DNA from: Fibrobacterota bacterium
GTDB lineage: Bacteria; Fibrobacterota; Fibrobacteria; UBA11236
NCBI GenBank assembly: GCA_947466585.1
Contig: CANIEU010000002.1
Coordinates: forward strand, 1-64,000
Direction: 5' to 3'
DNA: 64,000 nt
Each line of letters begins with the position of its first letter. The stretch's first letter is position 1. A model generated the notes under the pieces. That model made no database searches, was not told the DNA's origin, and saw only the letters and a program-made list of their open reading frames with translations. Below are positions 1 to 9,868 of the stretch, piece after piece. The position numbers were made by a program, and so were the translations under genes.

Positions 1-1093
1 CCAGTTGCTGAACACGGGCGGCAAGTTTGTCTGCGGCCTGATCGCGACGCAGGAACATGATCAAACGTTCGAGAATGATCAGCAATCCGATGAACCCGAG
101 TCCGAGGATCGGGAACATCACCCAGCCGCCGGCTTCGACCTGTCGTTGGAAACCTTTCCACAGCGAACCGCTGGCCTTGGTGGTAAAGCCTTCGCCGGTG
201 GCCTTCGTCAACAACACATCCATCGGGAGCAGGGCTACTGTGTTCGAATCCCCGGAAGCGAGATCCAGTACCGACGTGCGGATTTGTTGCCGTACTTCGG
301 GAGGGATTTCCTCGATCCAGTCCCAGGTCTTGGCATCGAGGCGACCCGTTTTCCCCAAGATGGCGACGTCTTCTGTTTCGGTGCTGACGAACGCTTCGTA
401 AACCTGGCCGATGCGCACCCGGTAACCGGCTACGATGCGACCCTGTGATTTGGGATCGAGGCGCGCCGCGGCGCCTCCTTCGGCTTGTGCCGAAACCAAT
501 CCGCGCACCGCCAGTTTGTCGCGGACGATCTCGCGGGTTTCACCGGCTTCAAAATCCTTGTAGGCGAGGTCGAAAAGCCTTTCGAGTGCCGGTGGTGACG
601 CGGCGTCCCCCTTTTCAATCCATTTCCGGAACGCACCGGCTTCTCCCATGCGCTCAAGGGAGTTGTACGGAAATCCGAACTCCCATTCCTTTTCCAGCTC
701 GCCGAGTTTGTCGCGCGTCTGCAGACCGAACTGCTTGAGCCGGTTTTCCTGCTCGTCCAGAGCGGCCTTTTTTTCGCCTTCCTGGCTTTGCATCCGCAAA
801 ACCATTTCCTGCTTCTGGTTGCGCATCTGAGCCAGGCGGTCGATGTCGGCTTTCAGGTCGTTCCACAGGTTGCTGAACGACTCTTGTGCGGCCACGGCGT
901 TGCGTTTGTCTTGCCAACGCTTCACGCGCAAGTCTTCGAGTTGCTTCTGGTAGGTGGCCAGCTCCTGACGGGCCTTGTTCAGATCCTCTTCGACCTTTTG
1001 TTCCTCGCGGCGTCGGGTTTCTGCCTGGACGGGTTGCTGGAAAAACAACAGGGCGAACGGGAGGGTCAAGATCAAACGATGCAGGCGCTTCAT
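1..1093 (-). CDS. MotA/TolQ/ExbB proton channel family protein with long N-terminal coiled-coil/periplasmic region (truncated by window start)
   Basis: Manual reverse-strand translation from ATG at 1093 (MKRLHRLILTLPFALLFFQQPVQAE...) is open to position 1; ends in ...QVEAGGWVMFPILGLGFIGLLIILERLIMFLRR, an ExbB/TolQ-like first TM. Overlaps the upstream DUF3450 stop by 4 nt (ATGA). Confidence 0.8.
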   Translation of the reverse strand, partial: MKRLHRLILTLPFALLFFQQPVQAETRRREEQKVEEDLNKARQELATYQKQLEDLRVKRWQDKRNAVAAQESFSNLWNDLKADIDRLAQMRNQKQEMVLRMQSQEGEKKAALDEQENRLKQFGLQTRDKLGELEKEWEFGFPYNSLERMGEAGAFRKWIEKGDAASPPALERLFDLAYKDFEAGETREIVRDKLAVRGLVSAQAEGGAAARLDPKSQGRIVAGYRVRIGQVYEAFVSTETEDVAILGKTGRLDAKTWDWIEEIPPEVRQQIRTSVLDLASGDSNTVALLPMDVLLTKATGEGFTTKASGSLWKGFQRQVEAGGWVMFPILGLGFIGLLIILERLIMFLRRDQAADKLAARVQQL

Positions 1094-1959
1094 TTCCGTG
1101 TCTCCGGCAGGTGTTGCGCCGAGGGCATGGCGACGATGGACGTTTTCTTGGGAGCGGCGAAACTTTGTTTCCAAACGGGAACAGGAACGAAGCCGGGGAC
1201 CGATTTGCCTTCTGCGGTGGCGATGGCCTGTTTGATCGCCTGACGTTCTGCGTACTTTAAATCCTTCTCGCGAACCCAGACGTAACCCTTACCCCGGGGA
1301 ATGAGAATCCCGAGCTTGGTTTCATCCAGCGAACTAAAGGCGAGGAATTGCCGGCCGACGCGTAGGAATTTGACCTGAATGGGATCGGTGCCTTCCTCGG
1401 CACTGAAATCTCCCGAGTACACCTCCGCTTCCTGTGCCATCCGCCGCTCGTTTTGATACACGACCCAAAGGCGGTTCATGGCTTCTTCCGGAGAAATGCC
1501 GCTGCCTTCGATATCGCGCATCAGCAGGTCCAATGCATCCAGGCGCTTGTCTAGACGATAGGGAATGCCGCGCGCCATGGAGGCCCGCAAGGTGCCGGCT
1601 TCGCGGCCGACTGCCGCATTTAGGGCTGCGAACCGGGCGGCAAGCTCCTTGTCGCGCAGTTGATGGGACTCGCTTTTGGCAAGCAGGCCTTTGAGCTTGT
1701 TTTCTTCCTCGGCCAGCGAGTTTTGCAACCGCTGCTTGTCTTTATCGAATTCAGCGTAGCGCTCCTTACGCTTGATCTCGGCGGCTTTTTCGCGGGTGAG
1801 CTCGTCGGCCCAGAGCTTTTCTTCCTGGGCGATATCCTGCCGGGTTTTTTCGATCTGCATTTTCGCTTCGGTCACCGTAGCGGGCTGCGCCGGGACGAGC
1901 TGTATTCCCGCGGCCAAAATGATCCATGCGGTCAGTACGGTCGGATATTTGAACACCAA
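1090..1959 (-). CDS. DUF3450-like periplasmic coiled-coil protein
   Basis: 289 aa, signal peptide, coiled coil, then RGIPYRLDKRLDALDLLM..SPEEAMNRLWVVYQNERR...; adjacent to ExbB-type gene as is typical for DUF3450. Confidence 0.75.
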   Translation of the reverse strand: MVFKYPTVLTAWIILAAGIQLVPAQPATVTEAKMQIEKTRQDIAQEEKLWADELTREKAAEIKRKERYAEFDKDKQRLQNSLAEEENKLKGLLAKSESHQLRDKELAARFAALNAAVGREAGTLRASMARGIPYRLDKRLDALDLLMRDIEGSGISPEEAMNRLWVVYQNERRMAQEAEVYSGDFSAEEGTDPIQVKFLRVGRQFLAFSSLDETKLGILIPRGKGYVWVREKDLKYAERQAIKQAIATAEGKSVPGFVPVPVWKQSFAAPKKTSIVAMPSAQHLPETRK

Positions 1960-2093
1960 AAAAGCCCTCCTGATGGAAATCCTGTCAGGAGCGAGAAGGT
2001 AGCGCGGGGATATTTCGTTTCGTTTACAGGGGTATTACGAAACGGATGGATCTCCCTAGCATTGAACGGAGAAACGGACTTTTGAGGGAAAAA

Positions 2094-4214
2094 TCAGAAG
2101 GTCGAGATCTGAATGCCTTTTTGGGCGACACGGTAGGCTTTTCCGGCACGTTGTGCCGATATCCTTGCGAAATAGACACCGCTCGGAACATGCTCACCCG
2201 CTGGGTTGCGACCGTTCCATTCCACGGCACGCCCGCCCTGACGGGGATCGATGCTTCCCATCCAGACCCGACGCCCTTCAGGGTCCATCAGCGTGACCGT
2301 GACCTTGTCGGCGTCCGCTTTCGATTCGGAGATGCGGAAGGAGTATCGCGCATCGCCGAAAATCCGGAAGACAATGCTTTCCTCCAAACCTTGCTTGGCC
2401 ACATTCGTGATCGCAATGACGAGCGTCGCCGTGTCGGTCGATCCTCCAACGCCCCGCGCAATCACCTGGTAAGCCCTCGGTACCGATAGGTATACCGGCG
2501 TGCCGAGAATACGCCCGGTGGTGGGGCTGAATTGCAGGCCGGTGTTCGCTGTAAGGCTTTGACCGTTTGAGCCCAAACTGATTGACCAGCCCGTGATCGG
2601 TCCGCCGCTATTCGCAGGACGGAAAGCCGTGATCTCCGCACCTTTCACAAAACGTACGGTATCGGTTGCGAACACGATGCTCGGCGGGTTGGAGACCACT
2701 TGGATGTTCACCGTATCGCTACCCGCAACGCCGGGGCCGGTTGCCGTGATGATGTAGTCGGTCGCGGAGGAAATCACCGTGGGGGTGCCCGAGATGCGGC
2801 CCGTAGTGGCATTGAACGCAAGGCCGGTCGGGAGCCCGGGCCGGATTGAATAACCGTTCACGAAGCCGGTGACGCCGATTTTGGAAACCGTGGAAATCGC
2901 GACACCCACGGGGAAAACCATCGGGCTGTTCGCATACGATACCGTCGGCGCGGGAGTCGTCACGGCGACGCTTACGGTGACTTTACCGGTGCCGCCCGGA
3001 CCGGTCACGGTAATGACGTAGTCCGTTGCCGCGGAGAGCACCGTAGGCGTGCCGCTGATCGCTCCAGTCGTCGTGTTGAACAACAGGCCCGCAGGTAGCG
3101 ATGGCGAGATGCCGTAGCTGCTCACGATGCCGGTCTTGGCTTGCTTCGTCAAGGTGGCCGCCACATTCAGCTGGAATTCCACCGGCGCGTTGGCGTAGGT
3201 GACCGTGGGCGCCGGAGTGGTCACGGCCAGGTTCACCGTATCTCTTCCGGTGCCACCGGGTCCCGTTGCGGTGATGACATAGTCGGTCGGCGTCGGATCG
3301 GTGGTAAAGGGGACTGCGAAATAGTTGCGACCGCCCGGGGCAATACGCAGATCGGGGTGGGAGGTCTGAACGCCATCGTCGATGATGGCGATCACGATCG
3401 AAGTATCCCCGCGCGTGATATCCCAGGCCTCCGGCGCGTTGACATCGGCGCCGGCCACGCCCCCTTGTTGACCCGTGTTGTTGAGATGTTGCTGACGGCT
3501 GAAGAGAGGATCGTTCGGCGTGAACAACTTTTCGGGCTGGAACAGGAATTCCGGATCGGCCCAAAGCACTTCGGGACGCGCGGTAAGTTTTGCCGCCGCC
3601 GTGAAAGGATCCGCGTCGGCATTTCGTAATTGCAGAATCAAAACGTTCCCGGAGCGGGTGTCCGCCACGCTTGCTCCGATGGCACTCGCCAATGTTTGCT
3701 GCTCCGTTTTGGAAAGTGGCGACAACGTTTTCACGAGGAGTCGGTCCGAAACCGTAAACTCAGTTTGACGTTCGGGATCGAAATACATGGGGCGTGCGTA
3801 CGTTCCGTCGCCTTCTGCGCGCGCAAGATCGCGGGCCTGTGCAGGCAATGTGGAGACATCGGTCGAATCAGGAACGGAAAGCACGGGCAGTCGCCGCGAC
3901 CCCGGACCTTCCCGATCATCGAGTTTGCCTCGACTCGCCGAACCGGAAAGGCGGGTCCGCATCCTGCCTTGGAAATCGGCCGTGTCCGAAAGGGACTGAC
4001 GCGAGATGAAAACCCACTTCTGTGTGTTGCGCAGCAGCTTGACGGATTTTCCGCCGGACCGATAGCGGTCTCCCTGGTCGCGTAAGGATTCGGATCGAAA
4101 AGGTTTGCCCGGGGATGGCGAAACGACCGAGATTAAGGAATCCGTGACCAGTTCGCCCCGATCTTGGGGGAACGCAACCGACGCAGTCGCGAAGACAAGC
4201 GCAAGCAGGTGCAT
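2094..4214 (-). CDS. S8/subtilisin-like protein with He_PIG-type Ig repeats and FlgD-like C-terminal domain; catalytic domain apparently truncated
   Basis: PNDPLFSRQQHLNNTGQ...INAPEAWDITRG...IAIIDDGVQTSHPDLR (S8 Asp motif); about three He_PIG repeats (LPAGLLFNTTTGAISGTPT); C-term VPSGVYFARISAQRAGKAYRVAQKG. No HGT or GTSMA motif. Start 4214 chosen at a signal peptide (MHLLALVFATASVAFPQ). Confidence 0.75.
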   Translation of the reverse strand: MHLLALVFATASVAFPQDRGELVTDSLISVVSPSPGKPFRSESLRDQGDRYRSGGKSVKLLRNTQKWVFISRQSLSDTADFQGRMRTRLSGSASRGKLDDREGPGSRRLPVLSVPDSTDVSTLPAQARDLARAEGDGTYARPMYFDPERQTEFTVSDRLLVKTLSPLSKTEQQTLASAIGASVADTRSGNVLILQLRNADADPFTAAAKLTARPEVLWADPEFLFQPEKLFTPNDPLFSRQQHLNNTGQQGGVAGADVNAPEAWDITRGDTSIVIAIIDDGVQTSHPDLRIAPGGRNYFAVPFTTDPTPTDYVITATGPGGTGRDTVNLAVTTPAPTVTYANAPVEFQLNVAATLTKQAKTGIVSSYGISPSLPAGLLFNTTTGAISGTPTVLSAATDYVITVTGPGGTGKVTVSVAVTTPAPTVSYANSPMVFPVGVAISTVSKIGVTGFVNGYSIRPGLPTGLAFNATTGRISGTPTVISSATDYIITATGPGVAGSDTVNIQVVSNPPSIVFATDTVRFVKGAEITAFRPANSGGPITGWSISLGSNGQSLTANTGLQFSPTTGRILGTPVYLSVPRAYQVIARGVGGSTDTATLVIAITNVAKQGLEESIVFRIFGDARYSFRISESKADADKVTVTLMDPEGRRVWMGSIDPRQGGRAVEWNGRNPAGEHVPSGVYFARISAQRAGKAYRVAQKGIQISTF

Positions 4215-4404
4215 TACTGGACGTGCCACGATACTCCGAATTCTCCCCGATCCCCCTAAATGGGGCCAGATATAACGGTTGGATACCAGACGATGATAGC
4301 CCGATTTCCGCCTTTTCTGCAGGGATTCGGTCACTTTGACAAGATTTCGTCAATCGCGTCCTTAAAGCTCGGCTTTTCCAGCCTGCGTCGGGCACCAGAC
4401 ACCG

Positions 4405-5610
4405 TTGCCCGGCTATCTTTTAGACGTGCCTGCCGCATCCACACCCCGTTTTCAAACCTTGCGCCCTCCTTCGGAGACACTGGTCGCTGTCGCCATGAGC
4501 GGGGGCGTCGATTCTTCCGTGGCGGCCTTACTGCTGAAACGCCAGGGCTACAAGACCGTCGGCCTCACCATGAAGCTTTGGAGCCCCCCGGCAACCTCGG
4601 GCGCATCCGGGTCAACCGGCGAATCGTGCGACGCGGACGATCCTGAAAAAACCTGCTGCACCGTCGACTCCGCAATGGATGCCAAGCGCGTCTGCGACCA
4701 GCTCGGCATACCGCATTATACCCTCGACATGCAGGATGATTTCGAAGAACGCGTCATCCGGCCGTTTCACGAAGCCTACCTTCACGGAGAAACGCCCAAC
4801 CCCTGCGTGAACTGCAACAGCTTCGTCAAATGGGACGCGCTTTGGCAGCGCGCGCGCGCCATCGGTGCCGATTGCATCGCCACGGGCCACTACGCGGCCA
4901 CGGTGAGCGAGGGCGCGGACGGACGCGAGGCGAAAGACGCTTACACCTACATCCTGCGTGCCGACCCGCTCAAGGACCAGAGTTATTTCCTGTGGGGCAT
5001 TCCGCCCGAGTCGCTTGCCAAAACCTTGTTTCCGCTCGCCGCTCTATCCAAGCCCGAGGTGCGTGCCTTGGCCCTCGAAGCAGGGTTGCGCACGGCCGCC
5101 AAGGGTGAAAGCCAAGACATCTGTTTCGTGCCCAAGGGGGACTACCGCGAAGTGGTTGCGGCCCGTGCCCTGGTTGAAGGTGTTAGAATTCCGGAAGGAA
5201 TGTTCATCGGACCCGACGGCGAAGATTTGGGTCCGCATCGGGGCGTGCCGTTCTATACCGTCGGCCAGCGCAAGGGTCTGGGTATCGCCACGGGCGAGCC
5301 GTTATTCGTGCGTAAAATCGACCCGGCCAGCAATACCGTTACTCTGGGTCGCCGCGAAGACCTTTACAGCAATGCCTTTGCCGCCGACCGGTTCAATGGA
5401 TTTGGCCCCGAATGGACATCCCGGGAATGTCTCGTGCAATACAGATACCGCTCCCCCGCGGTTCCGGCATGGGTTGAGAAAGATGAGGGCGACCGGGTGC
5501 GGGTCACTCTCCGCGAACCGGGTTTCTGTGTCGCTCCAGGGCAGAGCGCCGTCTTCTATGATGGCAACCGCCTCCTGGGCGGCGCGCGTATCCGCGAAGT
5601 CCTCTCCTGA
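4405..5610 (+). CDS. mnmA: tRNA-specific 2-thiouridylase MnmA
   Basis: AMSGGVDSSVAA PP-loop, TPNPCVNCNSFVKWD, GHYA, SQDICFV motifs. Confidence 0.95.
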   Translation: MPGYLLDVPAASTPRFQTLRPPSETLVAVAMSGGVDSSVAALLLKRQGYKTVGLTMKLWSPPATSGASGSTGESCDADDPEKTCCTVDSAMDAKRVCDQLGIPHYTLDMQDDFEERVIRPFHEAYLHGETPNPCVNCNSFVKWDALWQRARAIGADCIATGHYAATVSEGADGREAKDAYTYILRADPLKDQSYFLWGIPPESLAKTLFPLAALSKPEVRALALEAGLRTAAKGESQDICFVPKGDYREVVAARALVEGVRIPEGMFIGPDGEDLGPHRGVPFYTVGQRKGLGIATGEPLFVRKIDPASNTVTLGRREDLYSNAFAADRFNGFGPEWTSRECLVQYRYRSPAVPAWVEKDEGDRVRVTLREPGFCVAPGQSAVFYDGNRLLGGARIREVLS

Positions 5611-5723
5611 CTCGCCGCCCTTTCTTGCGCTGCAAGATTCCGTGGCAACCCGAAACCGAATCGTGACAGAAGTTTTGCCTTTCCGGAACCCCGAATGCGC
5701 GGAGCCCGGGTAAATTATGGCAC

Positions 5724-5924
5724 ATGAACAAACTTCTTCACTCCCTCCCTTGGACCTTGGCCCTTGCCTTGGCGCAAGCCGGTGAGGGAATTCCCACTCC
5801 GTTTCCCGATTCCACCGACTCCCTGACCGCATCCGAGTCCGGGGTCTTCGAGCGGGAAGGTGCGGCCCCGTCTGCTCCTTTCTTTGTTTCCGATTCGGAA
5901 GAAGCCGCCGCAGCGTCCGCTTGA
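5724..5924 (+). CDS. small putative exported protein, 66 aa
   Basis: ORF with hydrophobic N-terminus only; weak. Confidence 0.25.
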   Translation: MNKLLHSLPWTLALALAQAGEGIPTPFPDSTDSLTASESGVFEREGAAPSAPFFVSDSEEAAAASA

Positions 5925-5938
5925 TTTATTTCTGATTG

Positions 5939-5954
5939 TGTGACCGCCGTCACA
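5939..5954. promoter_or_regulatory. CRP/FNR-family-like operator TGTGACCGCCGTCACA
   Basis: Perfect TGTGA-N6-TCACA dyad, 43 nt upstream of the ATG at 5998. Confidence 0.45.
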
Positions 5955-5997
5955 GAATCCCCCGAACAAAAAATCTCCTCATGCGTCCAACGCCATC

Positions 5998-7053
5998 ATG
6001 GACGCATTCCTTTTTTTGGCGCTCGCGGCGATTCTCATTCCTTCGGATCCGGTCGCCCAGGATCTTCGTTTCGCCACGCCACCGAACCTGAATAAGGACG
6101 GTGCTGCAACAACGTGGATGGCGGCGGTCGACTGTGAAAACCCGCCGCCATCGGCATGGATCGGCGCGCGGGTGGTGTTCGGGTACGACCTCGATCTCGA
6201 CGGCGTACCAGAGGTGCGCGACACGCTTGGCATTCCAGCTGCCGATTGCGGCGAAGAAAATGCCGGACGCATCGTGTTGCGCCGCCGCCTTTCAGCGACT
6301 TCACCCGCATTATTGCGTGCGGAGTTGCAAACACCGGCCGGAGTCCGCGTTCAAGCCTATTCGGTTCTGACGGCGGGGGCGGGAAGCCTGCTCGCGCTTT
6401 CCCGATTTTGCGCGCGGCCCCAGCATGGCGAGCCCGAATGGATCGAAGTCCGCAACGAGAATACCTTCCCCGTTTCGCTGCCGCGCATCCGCTTCGAAAC
6501 CCGTGCGCTTTCCGGCACGCTGCAACCCGATGAATCTGTGGTCGCCGGCAGCGACACGGCCGAGTTGGCGCTGTGGCAGCCCGGTGCGCGCCGCATCGCG
6601 CTTTCATCGTGGTCGAGTATGCGGAATTCGGGAGACACGCTCCGCTTGTCGCTGGCCGCGACCGACAGCCTGAGCCCCGGTTTGGTGCTTGATAGCATCG
6701 TCTATGGCGCCGGTGCTTCGGGGCGCGAAGCCTGCGCCAGTGTGGAAAAGGAAGGTTCGGGCGCGGCGGCCTCCGGCTTTTCCATGGAAAGCGCGACGAA
6801 GCGTTGGCGTCGCAGTGCCGGAGATTGGACGGTGACGGTACGCGCGCCCGCTTCCGGTATTTACTCCCTGCAGGTGTTCGACCTCGACGGGAGGCCCATT
6901 TGCAGCCTCGCGCGCGAGGCCGTGGGTCCGGCCTTGTACCGCTTGCCTCACGCTTCCTGCCAGGCGCTCTCCATGCGCGCGGGTCTGTTCGTGCTTCATC
7001 TCGCCCCGCGCGCGGCACCGGGTGTCCGCACCGTGATCCGCATCACCGAATGA
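5998..7053 (+). CDS. secreted protein with lamin-tail-like (LTD) segment and C-terminal FlgD/sorting-like domain
   Basis: Signal peptide; GEPEWIEVRNENTFPVSLPRIRF LTD-like; C-term SGIYSLQVFDLDGRPICSL...RTVIRITE. Confidence 0.6.
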   Translation: MDAFLFLALAAILIPSDPVAQDLRFATPPNLNKDGAATTWMAAVDCENPPPSAWIGARVVFGYDLDLDGVPEVRDTLGIPAADCGEENAGRIVLRRRLSATSPALLRAELQTPAGVRVQAYSVLTAGAGSLLALSRFCARPQHGEPEWIEVRNENTFPVSLPRIRFETRALSGTLQPDESVVAGSDTAELALWQPGARRIALSSWSSMRNSGDTLRLSLAATDSLSPGLVLDSIVYGAGASGREACASVEKEGSGAAASGFSMESATKRWRRSAGDWTVTVRAPASGIYSLQVFDLDGRPICSLAREAVGPALYRLPHASCQALSMRAGLFVLHLAPRAAPGVRTVIRITE

Positions 7054-7886
7054 ACCGCACGGCAACTCGACCTGCACTGTATTTACTGTCGCTCGCGTTT
7101 CAGTTGCTCGTTGCGGGAATGGTTCCCGCAGTGGGTGATGTTCCACGCAGCGCGTTTTCAGGTGTATACGGCGCTACCTCAGGCGCGGGGGCGCTTACGG
7201 GATGGGAGCGTCACGGGGCCGACAATCCTGCCGTGTTCAGTGGGGCGGGTGCGAGCGCGTCGATGGCGGGTTATGCGCCGTTCGGGCTGGACGGTTTGCA
7301 AGTGATGGAAACCTCGGCGGCGTTTGATCGGAGACGTTGGGGTGCATCGTTGGCATGGCGGGGCCTATTCGAGGACGGTCATGCGCGCGCTTCGGTCTCC
7401 CGTGTACAGGGCGCCATGCAGGTTGGGGATTCCTGGCAGGTCGGCGGAGCGTTGTTGATCGATGCCGGCGATGAGGTTCCAGGTATCGGCACAAGACCGG
7501 GCGCAGGCCTTGGCATTTTGTGGCAGCCGGCGTCGGCACTGCACCTTGGTGCCGCCGCAGAAGCCCTATCGATTTCATCGCATCACAACGTGCGGGCGGG
7601 CCTTGGCGCGGATTGCGGTACGCGTCTCGGCAAAAAATACGCATGGCGGATTTCCGTGGAGCGGGCGTATTTCTCAGATGCGGCGGCGGAATTCCGGTTC
7701 GGTTTCGGCCTCCGGTTGCATGCGCAGCTTTCGGTGTACGGCGGGTTCGTACCTGCGCGCGAAACCGCTTCACTGGGTGTACGTTTTGGTATGGGCGGGT
7801 TCGAGGGGTTCAGCGCGTTGCGGCGGCATACGTCGCTCGGTAGCACCTCGATTCAGGGAATACAGTGGAATTCTGGCGTAAGGTGA
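7050..7886 (+). CDS. PorV/PorQ-like outer-membrane beta-barrel protein
   Basis: Start ATG 7050 overlaps previous stop (ATGA); signal peptide; GATSGAGALTGWERHGADNPAVFSGAGAS and alternating barrel strands. Confidence 0.5.
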   Translation: MNRTATRPALYLLSLAFQLLVAGMVPAVGDVPRSAFSGVYGATSGAGALTGWERHGADNPAVFSGAGASASMAGYAPFGLDGLQVMETSAAFDRRRWGASLAWRGLFEDGHARASVSRVQGAMQVGDSWQVGGALLIDAGDEVPGIGTRPGAGLGILWQPASALHLGAAAEALSISSHHNVRAGLGADCGTRLGKKYAWRISVERAYFSDAAAEFRFGFGLRLHAQLSVYGGFVPARETASLGVRFGMGGFEGFSALRRHTSLGSTSIQGIQWNSGVR

Positions 7887-7997
7887 GACCTTTCGGGATT
7901 GCTGTTCGGGCTTTTTAACCCGCGATACCGATTCGGAAGGTAAGTTCCGTCAATATTCCGATTGGATCGGAAACCATGTACCCCCTACGGAGGCGTC

Positions 7998-8435
7998 ATG
8001 CCTGACTTTCAGATCAATTATCTCGCCCTGCTCGCCGCCCTCGTCGCCAAGGCGATTTTCGGTTCCCTTTGGTATGGTCCGCTTTTCGGACGCGCTTGGA
8101 ACCGCGAACTCGGCAACGCGCCGGGTTTTCGTCCGCAAGGGGGGCTTTTGTTCCGCGCCCGCACCTTGCGATATATCGGCATGGCGCTGACCGTGTACGT
8201 GCTGGCGGTCGCCATCGGCATTTTGCGTCCTTCGGCCTGGGGGGTGGGGGCGGACGGCCCTTCTTCGACTTACGGGTTTCTCGCAGCGCTCTTCATTTGG
8301 GTCGGTTTCTACGTGCCCCAAATGCTGAGCCGCGTTGCGTGGGAAGGCGCCTCTTGGCGCCTGTTGCGCATTCACGCCCTGTACCATTTGGTGACGTTGC
8401 AAATGGCCGGGCAAATCATCGCGCATTGGCATTAA
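7998..8435 (+). CDS. DUF1761 family membrane protein
   Basis: AIFGSLWYGPLFGRAWNREL, WVGFYVPQMLSRVAWEG; RBS ggagg before ATG 7998. Confidence 0.7.
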   Translation: MPDFQINYLALLAALVAKAIFGSLWYGPLFGRAWNRELGNAPGFRPQGGLLFRARTLRYIGMALTVYVLAVAIGILRPSAWGVGADGPSSTYGFLAALFIWVGFYVPQMLSRVAWEGASWRLLRIHALYHLVTLQMAGQIIAHWH

Positions 8436-8464
8436 CCCGGTGCGATCGGCGGAATTCCGCCGAA

Positions 8465-8782
8465 ATGAAGTTCGATTTTTCCGAAAAACCTCCCGCAGGC
8501 GCGATGGTACGCGGCATGGTGCTAATGTTCGTCGGCAATATCCTGACGGCCTGGGTGCTGGCCAACAACTCGATCGCCTGGATGAACGATATGCCGGGAG
8601 AAACCTCCACGCTGCTGTTCGGATTCATGGGCGGATTTTTCACATGGCTCGGATTCTTTCTGCCGCAGGACCTGAGCCGTATGGCGTGGGAAAACAAGTC
8701 GGGCAAGCTCTTCCTGATCAACACGGTCTACCACTTTCTGGCCCTTCAGATCGTTGCGGGGATCTTGTCGCAGTGGAGATAG
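8465..8782 (+). CDS. DUF1761-like membrane protein (paralogue)
   Basis: FFTWLGFFLPQDLSRMAWENKSGKLFLINTVYHFLALQIVAGI aligns with WVGFYVPQMLSRVAWEGASWRLLRIHALYHLVTLQMAGQI of the preceding ORF. Confidence 0.6.
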   Translation: MKFDFSEKPPAGAMVRGMVLMFVGNILTAWVLANNSIAWMNDMPGETSTLLFGFMGGFFTWLGFFLPQDLSRMAWENKSGKLFLINTVYHFLALQIVAGILSQWR

Positions 8783-8899
8783 CGAGATAGGGAGATCGGC
8801 TCAGCCGGCTCCGGATTTCGCGCGGGTACGCATCCGATACCACTTTAGCTACCCCATCAGCCACCATAAAGGCGTAACCGCGCGATTAGCTTTCCCTCC

Positions 8900-9790
8900 G
8901 TGACTCTCGCCCAAGCCATCGCCGCTTTTCTCGACCACCTGAAGACGCGTGGCGCGTCGCCGCACACGATTGCGGCCTATGGGCGCGATTTGCGCAAGCT
9001 GGTGGAGTTTTTCGAGCCCAAGGGAAAGGGGCATTTCGAAGTCCGCATTCTCGACAAAGGTCTCCTGCAAAATTTCCTGATTCACCTGGGCGGCGACAAG
9101 CTCAAACCTTCCTCGCAATCACGCTGCGTGGCTTGCCTGAAAAGTTTTGGGACCTTTCTCGCCGCGCACACCGGGCTCGCCAATCCCGCACGTGGATTGC
9201 GCTTTCCCAAAAAGGAACAGAAACTTTTCGCCGTGGCGGGCGAAGAGATGCTTGCGGCGGCCACGGAAAACGCGCCGGATCAGGATCCATTTCTCGATGC
9301 GCGCGATCGCCTCTGTGTCGAATTGCTTTACGGGTCGGGATTGCGTTTGGCGGAACTCATGGGTTTGAGGTGGGGCGATTTCTCCCGCAGTCACGATTCC
9401 GTTCGAGTATTGGGCAAGGGCAACAAGGTGCGCGTGGTACCGGTGACCAAGGGCGCACGGGCGATGCTCAAGGCCTACCGTTCCGCCTGTTCCGGGAAGG
9501 CTTTCCCGGTTCAGGGCCCGCTGCTCCTCAGCCACAAGGGAGAACCTCTCGGGCGGCGCACGGTTCAGAATGTGGTGGAGGCGCGCTTGCGGGCGCAAGG
9601 CCGCAAGGGGAAGGCCTCGCCGCACGTGTTGCGTCATTCCTTCGCAACGCATCTGCTCGACAACGGTGCCGATCTGCTTGCCGTGAAGGAAATGCTCGGT
9701 CATGCCTCGCTATCGACCACTCAGAAATACACCCACGTGTCGATCAAGCGGTTGAAAGAGGTCATGGCTGCGAAGCATCCACGGGGTTGA
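8900..9790 (+). CDS. xerC: tyrosine recombinase XerC/XerD
   Basis: LLYGSGLRLAELMGL, HVLRHSFATHLLDNGADLLAVKEMLGHASLSTTQKYTHV; complete R-H-R-H-Y set. XerC versus XerD not resolved. Confidence 0.85.
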   Translation: MTLAQAIAAFLDHLKTRGASPHTIAAYGRDLRKLVEFFEPKGKGHFEVRILDKGLLQNFLIHLGGDKLKPSSQSRCVACLKSFGTFLAAHTGLANPARGLRFPKKEQKLFAVAGEEMLAAATENAPDQDPFLDARDRLCVELLYGSGLRLAELMGLRWGDFSRSHDSVRVLGKGNKVRVVPVTKGARAMLKAYRSACSGKAFPVQGPLLLSHKGEPLGRRTVQNVVEARLRAQGRKGKASPHVLRHSFATHLLDNGADLLAVKEMLGHASLSTTQKYTHVSIKRLKEVMAAKHPRG

Positions 9791-9795
9791 GATGA

Positions 9796-9868
9796 AATGA
9801 ACAATGATCAATGATCAATGAACAATGAACATCAAGAGCTGAGCATTGATCATTGTTCATTGATCATT
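9796..9868. repeat. heptanucleotide-period inverted repeat (AATGAAC/AATGATC)
   Basis: Five tandem 7-mers 9796-9830 and complementary arm 9844-9868; between convergent xerC and hisC. Confidence 0.8.

Noticed and set aside
8900-9790. Mobile-element integrase
   Set aside because: XerC/D-like single gene in housekeeping context with no att sites or cargo.
9796-9868. Plain rho-independent terminator
   Set aside because: No T-tract, AT-rich long stem and heptamer periodicity shared in architecture with non-terminator positions.
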